Source: Cellulomonas sp. KRMCY2
GTDB lineage: Bacteria; Actinomycetota; Actinomycetes; Actinomycetales; Cellulomonadaceae
Reading direction: 5' to 3'
Length of the DNA: 64,000 nt
NCBI RefSeq assembly: GCF_000526515.1
Contig: NZ_JAGF01000001.1
Span: 3,906,001 to 3,970,000, forward strand
A model generated the notes under the pieces. That model was given only the letters and a program-made list of their open reading frames with translations, made no database searches and had not been told where the DNA came from. This document shows positions 26,721 to 35,686 of the stretch, piece after piece (the first letter of the stretch is position 1; each line of letters begins with the position of its first letter). Position numbers and translations under genes: made by a program.

Positions 26721-27671
26721 CTACTTGATGCCCGAGAAGCCGATCGAGTTGATGATTCGGCGGCCCAGGAATGCGTAGAGGACGAGGATGGGCAGGGCGG
26801 CGATGAGCGTGGCGGCCATGAGGCCCGCCCAGTCCGGGCTGCCTTGGGGCGTCTGGGAGCGGAAGATGCCCAGGGCCACGGTGAGGACGCGCACCGATTC
26901 GGCCTTGCCCACCAGGAGCGGCCAGAAGTAGTCGTTCCAGGATGCGATGTACGTCAGAAGGCTCAACGTCGTGATCGGCGCTGCGGACATCGGCAGGATG
27001 ATCGTGAAGAAGACCCGGAACCGGCCCGCGCCGTCGATCATGGCCGCTTCCTCCATCTCCTTGGGGATCCCGAGGAAGAACTGGCGCAGGAAGAAGACGG
27101 AGAACGGCGTCATGAGCAGGGTGGGCAGGACGATGCCGAGGTAGCTGTCGAGCAGGCCGAGGTCCTTGATCAGGATGAAGTTCGGCAGGGTGGTGAAGAT
27201 CGGCGGGACCATCAGCGCCGTGATGAAGGCGAAGAAGAGCTTGTCGCGGCCCGGCCAGGACAAGCGCGCGAAGGCATAGGCGGCCAGTGCGCAGAAGAAG
27301 ACCTGGCCCACGGTGGTGGTCGTGGCCACGACCAGGGAGTTGCGCAGGTACAGCCAGAAGTTGACGTTGGCCCCGGACCCGCCCTGGGCGATCGCCTCGG
27401 CTGTCGTCGACAGGCCCAGCACGCGTTGGAAGGCGCCCAGGGTCAGATCGGCAGGCAGGAACGAGTCGGAGTTGGCAGCCAGCGACTTGGTGTTCGACAA
27501 CGCCGTGCGCAGCATCCAGTAGAACGGGAACAGGGTCATCAACGATGTGAGGACCATGAAGGCCCAGGCCGCTGCCCGACCGAGGGAGATGCGTCCGGTG
27601 GGACGAGTACCTGGCTGCTTGCGGTTCAGGACGGACGGGTCGGTCGTGGCGGCCGCGGGAAGGATGGTCAT
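26721..27671 (-). CDS. Sugar ABC transporter permease (MalG type)
   Basis: The product is 316 aa with six membrane segments and the EAA loop EEAAMIDGAGRFRVFFTIILP-like (residues 205-225), which docks on the ATPase. Such EAA loops mark carbohydrate importers of the CUT1 group. It starts 12 nt after its partner permease and is followed after 60 nt by the binding protein. Confidence 0.9.
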   Translation of the reverse strand: MTILPAAATTDPSVLNRKQPGTRPTGRISLGRAAAWAFMVLTSLMTLFPFYWMLRTALSNTKSLAANSDSFLPADLTLGAFQRVLGLSTTAEAIAQGGSGANVNFWLYLRNSLVVATTTTVGQVFFCALAAYAFARLSWPGRDKLFFAFITALMVPPIFTTLPNFILIKDLGLLDSYLGIVLPTLLMTPFSVFFLRQFFLGIPKEMEEAAMIDGAGRFRVFFTIILPMSAAPITTLSLLTYIASWNDYFWPLLVGKAESVRVLTVALGIFRSQTPQGSPDWAGLMAATLIAALPILVLYAFLGRRIINSIGFSGIK

Positions 27672-27683
27672 GGCAGCCCCCTC

Positions 27684-28604
27684 TCAGGACAGGTCCGACT
27701 CGCCGGCGCGCAGCAGCTTGATCTGCGCGAAGGCGACGGACGCAAGGACGAGGAACAGGACGACGGAGATCGCCGAGGCGTAGCCGAACTCGAATCGGCC
27801 GAACGCGAGCTCGTAGATGTAGTAGTAGATGACCCGGGTGGCGTTGACCGGACCACCCGCAGTGGTGACGGCGACGGTGTCGAAGATCTGGAACGACCCG
27901 GTGACGGTGATGACCAGCACCATGGCCAGCACCGGGCGGAGCAGCGGGATGGTGATCTTGAAGAAGGACCGCACCTCGCCGGCACCGTCCAGGGCAGCGG
28001 CCTCGTACAGGTGCGTCGGGATCGTCTGCAGCCCCGCGAAGATGAGCAGCGCGGTGTAGCCGACGTGACGCCACACGTTGACCATCGCGATCGTCGGGAT
28101 CGCCCAGGCGGAGTCACCGAAGAAGGCGATGCGGCCCAGGCCCACCCAGTCGAGCATCTGGTTGACGATGCCGATCTGGTAGTCGAGCATCCAGAACCAG
28201 AGCAGGGCGACGACCACGTTGGCCACGAGGTAGGGCAGCAGCAGAGTCCCGCGGACGACGACGGACTTGGTGAGCCGGTGCATCAGCACCGCGAGCCCCA
28301 GTGCCAGGACGGTCTGCGCGCCGATGTTGATCAGGACGTACTCGAGAGTGACCCAGAACGCGTTGCGGACGAGGTCGTCGGAGAGCAGCTCCTGGTAGTT
28401 CTCGGTCCCGATCCACTGCGGCGGGCTCAGGACGCTGAAGTCGGTGAAGCTGTAGTACACACCGCGGATCGCCGGCCAGACGTAGAAGACCAGGAACCCG
28501 ATCGTTGCGGGCGCCACGAACACCAGGGCCGCTCGCAGGTCGTTTCGTCGACGTCGACGCGCCCCGGGCAGGGTTGCCTGCGTCCGGCTGGTGAGAGTCA
28601 CCAT
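27684..28604 (-). CDS. Sugar ABC transporter permease (MalF type)
   Basis: The product is 306 aa with six membrane segments and the EAA loop EAAALDGAGEVRSFFKITIP near residues 190-210. It forms the heterodimeric channel with the next gene product. It begins 45 nt after the alpha-galactosidase stop, in the same transcript. Confidence 0.9.
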   Translation of the reverse strand: MVTLTSRTQATLPGARRRRRNDLRAALVFVAPATIGFLVFYVWPAIRGVYYSFTDFSVLSPPQWIGTENYQELLSDDLVRNAFWVTLEYVLINIGAQTVLALGLAVLMHRLTKSVVVRGTLLLPYLVANVVVALLWFWMLDYQIGIVNQMLDWVGLGRIAFFGDSAWAIPTIAMVNVWRHVGYTALLIFAGLQTIPTHLYEAAALDGAGEVRSFFKITIPLLRPVLAMVLVITVTGSFQIFDTVAVTTAGGPVNATRVIYYYIYELAFGRFEFGYASAISVVLFLVLASVAFAQIKLLRAGESDLS

Positions 28605-28649
28605 GCTGAGCTCCTCGCGGGTGGGTGCGGCGGGTCGAGCAGGTCGGTG

Positions 28650-30845
28650 TCAGACCCGCACGAGGTGGACAAGGACGAGCTGCTCCGGCAAGAGCGACGG
28701 TGCCTGGAGGCCGTGCTGGGCCAGAACCCGTCCGGAGAGCACCGGCTGGCCTGACCACCACGGGGTGGCGGTGGCATCTCCGTAGACCGCGACCTCGGCG
28801 GCGATCCCTACCGGGGTGATGCGGTAGCGCGCCTCGGGGTCCAGCCCTGGCAGACGCACCGGGCCGGTGGGAGCCCACACCGACGTCGCGACCGCGACGA
28901 TCGCGAACAGGGCTTCGTCGCCCCCTGCACCGACCACTCCGTGCACCTGGACCGCAGGGTCCGGGTGGTCGACCCGCACGACACGGCCGGTGTGCAGCAA
29001 CGCGCGGTGCTGCTTGTAGAGGGCCACCCACTCGGCCATCCGAGCGCGGTCGTGGGCGGAGGCCGTGCGCAGGTCCCACTCGATGCCGAAGTGGCCGAAG
29101 AGTGCGGTCCCGGCACGGAATGCCAGGTTGTGTGTGCGGCCGGTGGTGTGCGCGACCGGCGCACCGACGTGCGACCCGATCATCTCCGGGGGCACCAGCA
29201 GCCCGGTCCATCGCTCGATCTGCTGCCGTTCGAGTGCGTCGATGCAGTCACTGGCCCAGATCCGGTCCGTACGGTCGAGGATGCCCAGGTCGGCGCGCGC
29301 CCCGCCGGAAGAGCACGACTCGATCTCGAGGTCCGGATGACGCGCCTTGAGCGTGTCGATGAGTCGGTACAGCGCCTGTGTCTGCTCGTGCACCCCCGCC
29401 CGGCCGTGAGCCGCCCGTCCGGGCTCGACGAGGTCGCGGTTGTGGTCCCACTTGATGTAGTCGATCGAGTACTGGCCGACCAGGGAGCTCATCCGCTCGA
29501 GGATGTAGCCGAACGCCTCGGGGCTGGCCAGGTCCAGGACCTGCTGGTGGCGCGACTCGGGCGGAAGACGGTGACCGGCCGACAGGATCCAGTCCGGGTG
29601 CGCGCGAGCCAGGTCGGAGTCGACGTTGATCATCTCCGGTTCGAACCAGAGACCGAACTGCATCCCGCGAGCCCGGACGTGGTCGACCAGGGGCCCCAGG
29701 CCCTGCGGCCACACCCCCTCGTCGACGTACCAGTCGCCCAGGCCCGCGAAGTCGTCGCGCCGGTGCCGGAACCAGCCGTCATCGAGCACGAAGCGCTCCA
29801 CACCGACCTCTGCGGCCGAGTCGGCGAGCTCGCAGAGCGTGGCCAGGTCCTGCTGGAAGTAGACCGCCTCCCAGGTGTTCAGGACCACGGGGCGGGGAGA
29901 TCGAGGGTGCTGCGGACGAGCGCGGAGGTAGTCGTGGAAACGGGCCGACAGCTGATCGATGCCCTGACCCCAGCTGCCGAAGACCCATGGCGTCCGGTAG
30001 GACTCACCGGCCGCCAGAGTCCCCTCGCCCGGGAGCAGGAGCTCTCCACCGGACAGCAGTCCGTCGCCCTGGGGAGTCCGCTCGGCCAGCGTGCGGTGGT
30101 TGCCGCTCCAGGCCACGTGCAGGCCCCAGACCTCGCCCCCGGCGAAGGAGAAGCCTGCGGTTCCGGCGAGCAGCAGGAGCGTGGCGTCAGCGCCGGTCCG
30201 ACCGCGCCGGTTGTCCCGCAGGTGGGTGCCCAGAGTGAAGGTGTGCCGTTGCGGCGAACGCTCGCGCAGATGACGCCCGGAGAAGTCGAGGATCTCCTGC
30301 GCGCTCGTGGGAACCGGCAGAGCCAGCAACAACCCGTCCAGGGTGTACGGCTCGACGTCGTGGGTGTTGGTCACCGTCGCGCGCAGCCGGACGAGGCCCG
30401 AGGCGGTGAGCTCGACCTCGAGGACCATGCCCAGCTGGGCGTTCTCGTCCCGCGTCTCGACGACCACGCGGTGCTCCACCGCCCCGTCCGTCTCGGCTGC
30501 CCGGACCCGCGTCACCGTGAACAGGGAGGAGAACTCCCGGCCGGCACGATGGCCGGTCAGACCCGGGGTGCCCATCCACCCGACGGCCGCCTCCGGTACG
30601 ACGCTCAGCGGGACACCCGCATCGACGGAGTTCGAGACCACCTGCGGCTGGGAGGTCAGGCGGAGTGTCGTCAGGTCCGCACGTGACAGCGCGCCCAGAT
30701 CCGCACCCCAGTGCAGGACCCGAGGCAGGAGCCCCCCGCTCAGGTCGAGGACCAGACTCACACCACCGGCACGGAGGTGGATGAGCTCATCGACAGCAAC
30801 CGAACCTGGCACCGTTACCCCGATCGTGGACTCCGTCGTCACCAC
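28650..30845 (-). CDS. GH36 alpha-galactosidase
   Basis: The product is about 731 aa from GTG 30845 (GTG 30842 also possible). The N-terminal beta-sandwich is followed by a TIM barrel with DDGWF, nucleophile D467 in IKWDHNRD and acid/base D533 in WASDCID, then a C-terminal beta domain. It hydrolyses terminal alpha-galactose. It has no signal peptide, so it acts in the cytoplasm on imported oligosaccharides. An upstream in-frame extension to 30965 would cross the predicted promoter, so I reject it. A weak or absent SD and a ~15-nt leader suggest atypical initiation. Confidence 0.88.
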   Translation of the reverse strand: MVTTESTIGVTVPGSVAVDELIHLRAGGVSLVLDLSGGLLPRVLHWGADLGALSRADLTTLRLTSQPQVVSNSVDAGVPLSVVPEAAVGWMGTPGLTGHRAGREFSSLFTVTRVRAAETDGAVEHRVVVETRDENAQLGMVLEVELTASGLVRLRATVTNTHDVEPYTLDGLLLALPVPTSAQEILDFSGRHLRERSPQRHTFTLGTHLRDNRRGRTGADATLLLLAGTAGFSFAGGEVWGLHVAWSGNHRTLAERTPQGDGLLSGGELLLPGEGTLAAGESYRTPWVFGSWGQGIDQLSARFHDYLRARPQHPRSPRPVVLNTWEAVYFQQDLATLCELADSAAEVGVERFVLDDGWFRHRRDDFAGLGDWYVDEGVWPQGLGPLVDHVRARGMQFGLWFEPEMINVDSDLARAHPDWILSAGHRLPPESRHQQVLDLASPEAFGYILERMSSLVGQYSIDYIKWDHNRDLVEPGRAAHGRAGVHEQTQALYRLIDTLKARHPDLEIESCSSGGARADLGILDRTDRIWASDCIDALERQQIERWTGLLVPPEMIGSHVGAPVAHTTGRTHNLAFRAGTALFGHFGIEWDLRTASAHDRARMAEWVALYKQHRALLHTGRVVRVDHPDPAVQVHGVVGAGGDEALFAIVAVATSVWAPTGPVRLPGLDPEARYRITPVGIAAEVAVYGDATATPWWSGQPVLSGRVLAQHGLQAPSLLPEQLVLVHLVRV

Positions 30846-30866
30846 GGCTGCAGAGCCGAGACCCTT

Positions 30867-30895
30867 ACTATCGTGTCGGAATAAACGAGAGTCAA
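30867..30895 (-). promoter_or_regulatory. Predicted promoter of the alpha-galactosidase operon
   Basis: On the minus strand there is TTGACT (30895-30890), a 17-bp spacer and GATAGT (30872-30867). Transcription would start near 30860, about 15 nt before the start codon. The region is visibly lower in GC than its surroundings. Confidence 0.6.
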
Positions 30896-30986
30896 TACCT
30901 GGGCGTTGCCGTGACCAAATCGTGACTTCTGTGCGCGCCGACACTGCCACCCTGATCATCTTCATTCCGTGCCAGAACTATCGTGA
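30867..30986. promoter_or_regulatory. Repeated ATCGTG motif in the divergent intergenic region
   Basis: ACTATCGTG occurs at 30867-30875 and 30977-30985, and ATCGTGAC recurs at 30919-30926 and 30979-30986. The first copy covers the predicted -10 of the alpha-galactosidase promoter. The copies could be binding sites for the ROK regulator, whose gene starts at 31024. Confidence 0.35.
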
Positions 30987-31023
30987 CCCACTACAGTCGA
31001 GGAGCCGTGCTGAAGGAGCGCCG

Positions 31024-32166
31024 ATGAACCCGACCTGGACCCCGTTGAGCGGGCCGAGCCACGCCCTGGCCCTGGACGTGCTGATCAACGGGCCGCTGTC
31101 ACGCGTCGAGCTCGCCCGGCGGCTCGACCTCTCCCCCGGCTCCTTGACCCGGCTGACGAAACCGCTGGTCGACTCCGGTCTGCTCGTCGAGGTCGACGGC
31201 ACGCGGGCCCAGGGCCAGCGCACCGGGCGGCCGCAGACGCCGCTCGACATCGTCCCGGGCTCCCACCACTTCGTCGGGATCAAGCTCACCGGCGAGATGG
31301 CCTACGGCGTGCTGACGAACCTGCGGGCGGAGGTCGTCGCCACCGAGGACCGCCCCCTGCCCTCGAAGGACCCCACGACGATCGTCTCGGTCATCTCCGA
31401 GCTCGTCGCCACCCTCTCGCGTCGTGCACCGTCGGTCACCGCCGTGGGCATCAGCGTCGGCGGGCAGGCCGCCGACCACGCCACCGTCTCCAGCGCCCCC
31501 TTCCTGGACTGGACCGACGTCCCGCTCGGATCCATGACCCAGAGGGCGACCGGACTGCCGACCGTGGTGGAGAACGACCTGATCGCGCTGACCGAGGCCG
31601 AGCACTGGTTCGGTGCCGGACGCGGTCTCGATCGCTTCGCCGTCCTGACGATCGGCGCCGGCGTCGGGTACGGGCTGGTCATCCGGGGCCAGGTCGTCAC
31701 CAGCAGCGATGCCGGGCTGGGACCCGTCGGGCACATCCCGCTCGACCCCACCGGGCCACTCTGCTTCCTCGGCCATCGGGGGTGCTCGACCGCACTCCTG
31801 TCGATCCCCGCGATCTGCGCGGGTGCTTCGGTCGCCCTGGGGCGCGACGTCGGGTACGACGAGGTGCTCGACCTGGCAGCTGCCGGCAATCCCGCGGCGC
31901 GCAGGATCATCGACGATGCGGGAACAGGCCTGGGCATCCTCATCGCGCTCGTCAGCAACCTCACGATGCCCCAACGGGTCGTCATCTCGGGCGAGGGCGT
32001 CCGACTGGTGGAGTCCGCCCGACCCGCGATCGACGCTGCCATCGGCCGAGTGCGCGATCCTCGTGCGCAGCCGATCGACCTCGACGTCCGCCCGGGCAGC
32101 TTCACCCAGTGGGCCCGCGGAGCCGCTGTGATCGCCATCCAGACGTACGTGCTCGGCGTCGACTGA
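31024..32166 (+). CDS. ROK-family transcriptional regulator
   Basis: The product is 380 aa; the ATG is preceded by GAAGGAG (31012-31018). An N-terminal winged helix (RVELARRLDLSPGSLTRL) is fused to a sugar-kinase-like ROK domain. Glycine-rich phosphate-loop-type (GISVGGQ) and ENDLIAL sequences are visible. The zinc site normally reads CxCGxxGC after GH; here it is CFLGHRGC, so one Cys is replaced by Leu. It is divergent from the alpha-galactosidase operon and is probably its sugar-responsive repressor. Confidence 0.85.
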   Translation: MNPTWTPLSGPSHALALDVLINGPLSRVELARRLDLSPGSLTRLTKPLVDSGLLVEVDGTRAQGQRTGRPQTPLDIVPGSHHFVGIKLTGEMAYGVLTNLRAEVVATEDRPLPSKDPTTIVSVISELVATLSRRAPSVTAVGISVGGQAADHATVSSAPFLDWTDVPLGSMTQRATGLPTVVENDLIALTEAEHWFGAGRGLDRFAVLTIGAGVGYGLVIRGQVVTSSDAGLGPVGHIPLDPTGPLCFLGHRGCSTALLSIPAICAGASVALGRDVGYDEVLDLAAAGNPAARRIIDDAGTGLGILIALVSNLTMPQRVVISGEGVRLVESARPAIDAAIGRVRDPRAQPIDLDVRPGSFTQWARGAAVIAIQTYVLGVD

Positions 32167-32189
32167 TCGAGACCCTCGAGGTCCCGCCC

Positions 32190-34493
32190 CTACTGGACGG
32201 GTGCGGGCTGGTGGCGTGGGCGCTGCGGTGTGGGGTCGTCAGGCGACGGCCGGTCCCGCAGCCAGTCGTCGAGCTCGGCGGCAGGCACGGGCCTGGACAT
32301 GTAGTAGCCCTGAGCCTGGTCGCAGCCCAGACGGGTGAGCTCGGCGTAGGTGACGCCGTCCTCGACGCCTTCGGCGACCATGCGCAGGTCGAGGCTGTGC
32401 GCCAGGGCGATCGTCGAGGCGACCAGCGCGACGGCGCGGGCGTCCTCCGCCATCGGGAAGACGAACGAGCGGTCCAGCTTGAGCTCGTCGATGGGCAGGT
32501 CACGCAGGTAGGACAGCGAGCTGTACCCCGTGCCGAAGTCGTCGACGGCGATCTGGATGCCGCTGCGCCGCAACCGGGTCAGGATGACCTGGGCCCGGTC
32601 GCGGTCGGCCATCAGGAACTCCTCGGTGATCTCGAGCTGCAGAGCCCCCGGCGGGAGGTGTCGGGAGTCGAGCATCGCGGCGACCTCGCCGGGCAGGTCG
32701 ACATCGACGAGGGAGCTGGCCGAGAGGTTGACGGCGACCGTCATGGGTCGGCCGTCGGCGTGCCAGACGGCGGCCTGGTCGAGAGCGATCTGCAGCACCC
32801 CCCGGGTCAGCGCGCGCATCAGTCCGGCGTCCTCGACCCGGTCCAGGAAGCTCCCCGGGTACAGCAGGCCGCGGGTGGGGTGCTCCCAGCGGACCAGGGC
32901 CTCGACGCCGTGGACGGCTCCAGTCGGCAGGTCGATCTTGGGCTGGTAGTGCAGGACGAGCTGGTGGTCGGTCAGAGCGATCCGGAGCTCCTCGGCCACG
33001 CGGAGCCGGGTGGCGCCGTCGTCGTCGGCCTCGCCGTAGACGTGCAGGTCGCCCGAGCCCTTGGCCTTGTTACATCGCGATGTCGGCCTTGCGCAGCAGC
33101 GCGCTGAGGTTGGTGCCGTGGTCGGGGAACAGTGCGATGCCGATGCTGATCGTGCTGTGCACCGTCAGATCCCCCAGCGGGAACGGCTCGGCCAGGGCCG
33201 TGGACAGCGTGCCCGCGACGATACCGGCCTCCTCACGGCCGGCGTCCTCGAGAAGGATCGCGAACTCGTCGCCGCCGAGCCGTACCAGCAGGTCCTCCAC
33301 CCGCAGGTGCTCGGCCAGGCGGGCGCCGACCTGGACCAGGAGCTCGTCCCCTGCGTGGTGGCCGAGGGAGTCGTTGACCTCCTTGAACCTGTCGAGGTCC
33401 AGCATCAGCAGAGCCTGTCGCCGGTGCTGCGGATCCGCCAGCCGCGCGCCTGCCTGAAGGTACAGAGCCCGTCGGTTGGGCAGCCCGGTCAGGTCATCGG
33501 TCGTGGCCTGGTCCTGCACGCGGCGCACCATCCGCACCATCCGCACCATCACCAGCAGCACCAGGACGGCGGAGACGACCACGACCGGGGCCACGCTCAC
33601 CGGGACGCCGGCCACCAGCTGGCCACCGAGGATCGCCGGGCCGATCAGCAGTGCCGCGGCGAGGCCGACCACCTGCCCCTCGTGCAACGTCTCGGAACGT
33701 TCGGGGGCCGGCGCCGACAACGCGCGCATCGCGGGGTGCAGCGCCGCCGCGCCCGCCAGCACGTAGGCCACCAGCCACCTCGGGTCGAGCAGTGACGGGC
33801 GGACGTCGATCAGGGGGACGAAGGTCAGCGCCTGGACCCCACCCTGGACGGCCAGCATCGTGCCGACCAGCACCGCGAGCAGCCGGGATGCGGATCGACC
33901 GGCCCCCGGGGCCTTGGCCAGACGCACCAACGCACCGAAGAGCAGCACGTTGCCGAGCGGGTAGGCGACCTCGACGAGCCGGGCGAGCGTCGAGTCCCCG
34001 GCAGTGGCCCAGCTCGGCTCGATCAGGAACACCCAGGACAGGAGCCCGACACCCAGGGTGAAGATCGCACTGTCCAGGAGGGCCGTCGGCCGCCGCTCGG
34101 GACCGCGGCTCCGCGCGAACAGGAGCAGCCCCACACGACCAGCGGGTACGTGGCGAGGTAGAACACGTCGGCGGGCGAGGCGGAGCCATCGACGCGGCCC
34201 AGATGGAGCTGCCAGGCGTTGATCGCACCGCCCAGGACCCAGGAGGCCATGCCCGCGGCAATGAGGTACCACGCCATCGGCTCGGCAGGCCGGTTCCGAC
34301 GGACACCCAGCACCATCGCCACGGCACCCGAGGCGGCCACGGCGCAGTAGAGGACGTCGCGGCCCAGCCCGGCCGGCAGCACGACGTCTCCGACGGCAAC
34401 GAGGACCCCGACGACCAGGTATCCCGCCCACCGCGCCGCCTTCACACCCACACCGACCCATCGGTCGGCCAGCAGCACAGTTGAAGCGTTCAT
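32190..34493 (-). pseudogene. Membrane GGDEF-EAL cyclic-di-GMP protein, broken by two 1-nt frameshifts
   Basis: Three consecutive open frames make one protein of about 768 codons. The first (from ATG 34493, MNASTV) holds several membrane helices and shifts frame at 34129-34132; one more C restores the frame (YPLVVWG to LLLFARS). The second carries more helices and a GGDEF domain with an RVED I-site. It stops right after ADIAM at 33070-33071 because of one extra T; removing it restores MYKAKGSG. The third carries an intact EAL domain (EALVRW, DDFGTG). All catalytic motifs are intact. It is therefore either a recent pseudogene or two sequencing errors. The EAL part could be translated alone from a GTG at 32999. 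Confidence 0.8.
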
Positions 34494-34654
34494 TGTTCCG
34501 TCTGCACACCGGCCGGCCGCTCCGCCGACCTGCGATGCCGGGGCTGCCGGCAGGGTCCCCGATACGCTCGGGACCGGCACCCGGGCGCGTCGTCCTTCGG
34601 CCGACGGGTACCGACATCGCGGATCGGCCGCGCCCGATCGACCCTGGAGGTCCG

Positions 34655-35557
34655 ATGCCGTCCCAGCCGGCTCCAGCACCGCGTGACCTGCCGTCGTCGG
34701 TGCAGATCGTTCCGGGCGAGGGGGGACTGCCCCTCGTCCGCGTGACCGGCCGCGCCGGCTCGGCCGAGGTCTACCTGCACGGCGCCCACGTCACCGCGTG
34801 GGCACCGGTGGGACGGCAGCCGGTCCTGTGGTTGAGCGCCGCGAGCAGGTTCGCCGACGGGGCTGCCATCCGCGGCGGCGTCCCGATCTGCTTCCCGTGG
34901 TTCGGAGCGGACGCCGGTCACCCCGGTGCCCCGGCGCACGGTTTCGCACGGCTGCTCGACTGGGCGCTGGTCGACGCGCGCGAGGAGCAGGACGACGTGG
35001 TGCTTGCGCTGGGCCTCGCGGACAGCGACGCGACCCGCGCCTCCGTGTGGCCGTACCCGTTCGACGCCCGGTACACCGTCACGATCGGTGAGCGCCTGAC
35101 CCTCGCCCTCCAGGTCACCAACCGGGGCCACGCACCGGTGCGGTTCGAGGCGGCGCTGCACACCTACCTCCGCGTCCAGGACGTTCGCGCCACCGAGGTC
35201 GCAGGCCTGCAGGGCGCGCCCTTCGTCGACCAGCTGGCCGGCCCCGGCGCCCGACCAGGTGAGCACCGCCCGATCCGGTTCGACGCCGAGACGGACCGGG
35301 CCTACCTCGGCACCCGGGCCACCACGACGGTGCACGACGCCGGCGCTCGGCGCACCATCACGGTCGCCAAGGACGCCTCGAACAGCACAGTCGTCTGGAA
35401 CCCATGGATCGCCAAGGCCGCCGCGATGGCCGACTTCGGCGACGACGAGTGGACCGAGATGCTCTGCATCGAGACCTGCAACATCCGCGACGACGCCGTC
35501 GACCTCGCCCCCGGGGAGAGCCGCACGATGACAGCTGTCCTGTCCGTCGGCGGCTGA
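34655..35557 (+). CDS. D-hexose-6-phosphate mutarotase / aldose 1-epimerase-like protein
   Basis: The product is 300 aa from ATG 34655, with TGGAGG at 34645-34650. Features of the YeaD group include GAHVTAWAP, IRGGVPICFPWFG, HGFAR, HTYLRV and NPWIAKAAAM. It should interconvert alpha and beta anomers of glucose-6-phosphate or related sugars in the cytoplasm. It is divergent from the broken GGDEF-EAL gene and stands alone. A longer upstream frame has no ribosome site. Confidence 0.88.
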   Translation: MPSQPAPAPRDLPSSVQIVPGEGGLPLVRVTGRAGSAEVYLHGAHVTAWAPVGRQPVLWLSAASRFADGAAIRGGVPICFPWFGADAGHPGAPAHGFARLLDWALVDAREEQDDVVLALGLADSDATRASVWPYPFDARYTVTIGERLTLALQVTNRGHAPVRFEAALHTYLRVQDVRATEVAGLQGAPFVDQLAGPGARPGEHRPIRFDAETDRAYLGTRATTTVHDAGARRTITVAKDASNSTVVWNPWIAKAAAMADFGDDEWTEMLCIETCNIRDDAVDLAPGESRTMTAVLSVGG

Positions 35558-35591
35558 CGCCCCGCACCGGCGACCCGCTGCAGGCGGGCGG

Positions 35592-35609
35592 CACGGCCGT
35601 CCGGCCGTG
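35592..35609 (+). terminator. Candidate terminator hairpin
   Basis: CACGGCCG-TC-CGGCCGTG is a perfect inverted repeat 35 nt after the mutarotase stop. The formal loop is 2 nt, so the end pair must open. No T-run follows. Confidence 0.4.
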
Positions 35610-35686
35610 GACCGTCCCGCAGGAGGCTGGCGCTGCCCTGCGCCCGGTGCTAGACCGGAATCGTTGCCGGGACGGAGGGCATCGCG

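Noticed and set aside
26634-28754. 706-codon plus-strand frame over the sugar permeases
   Set aside because: Polar, low-complexity translation; permeases with intact EAA loops are on the other strand.
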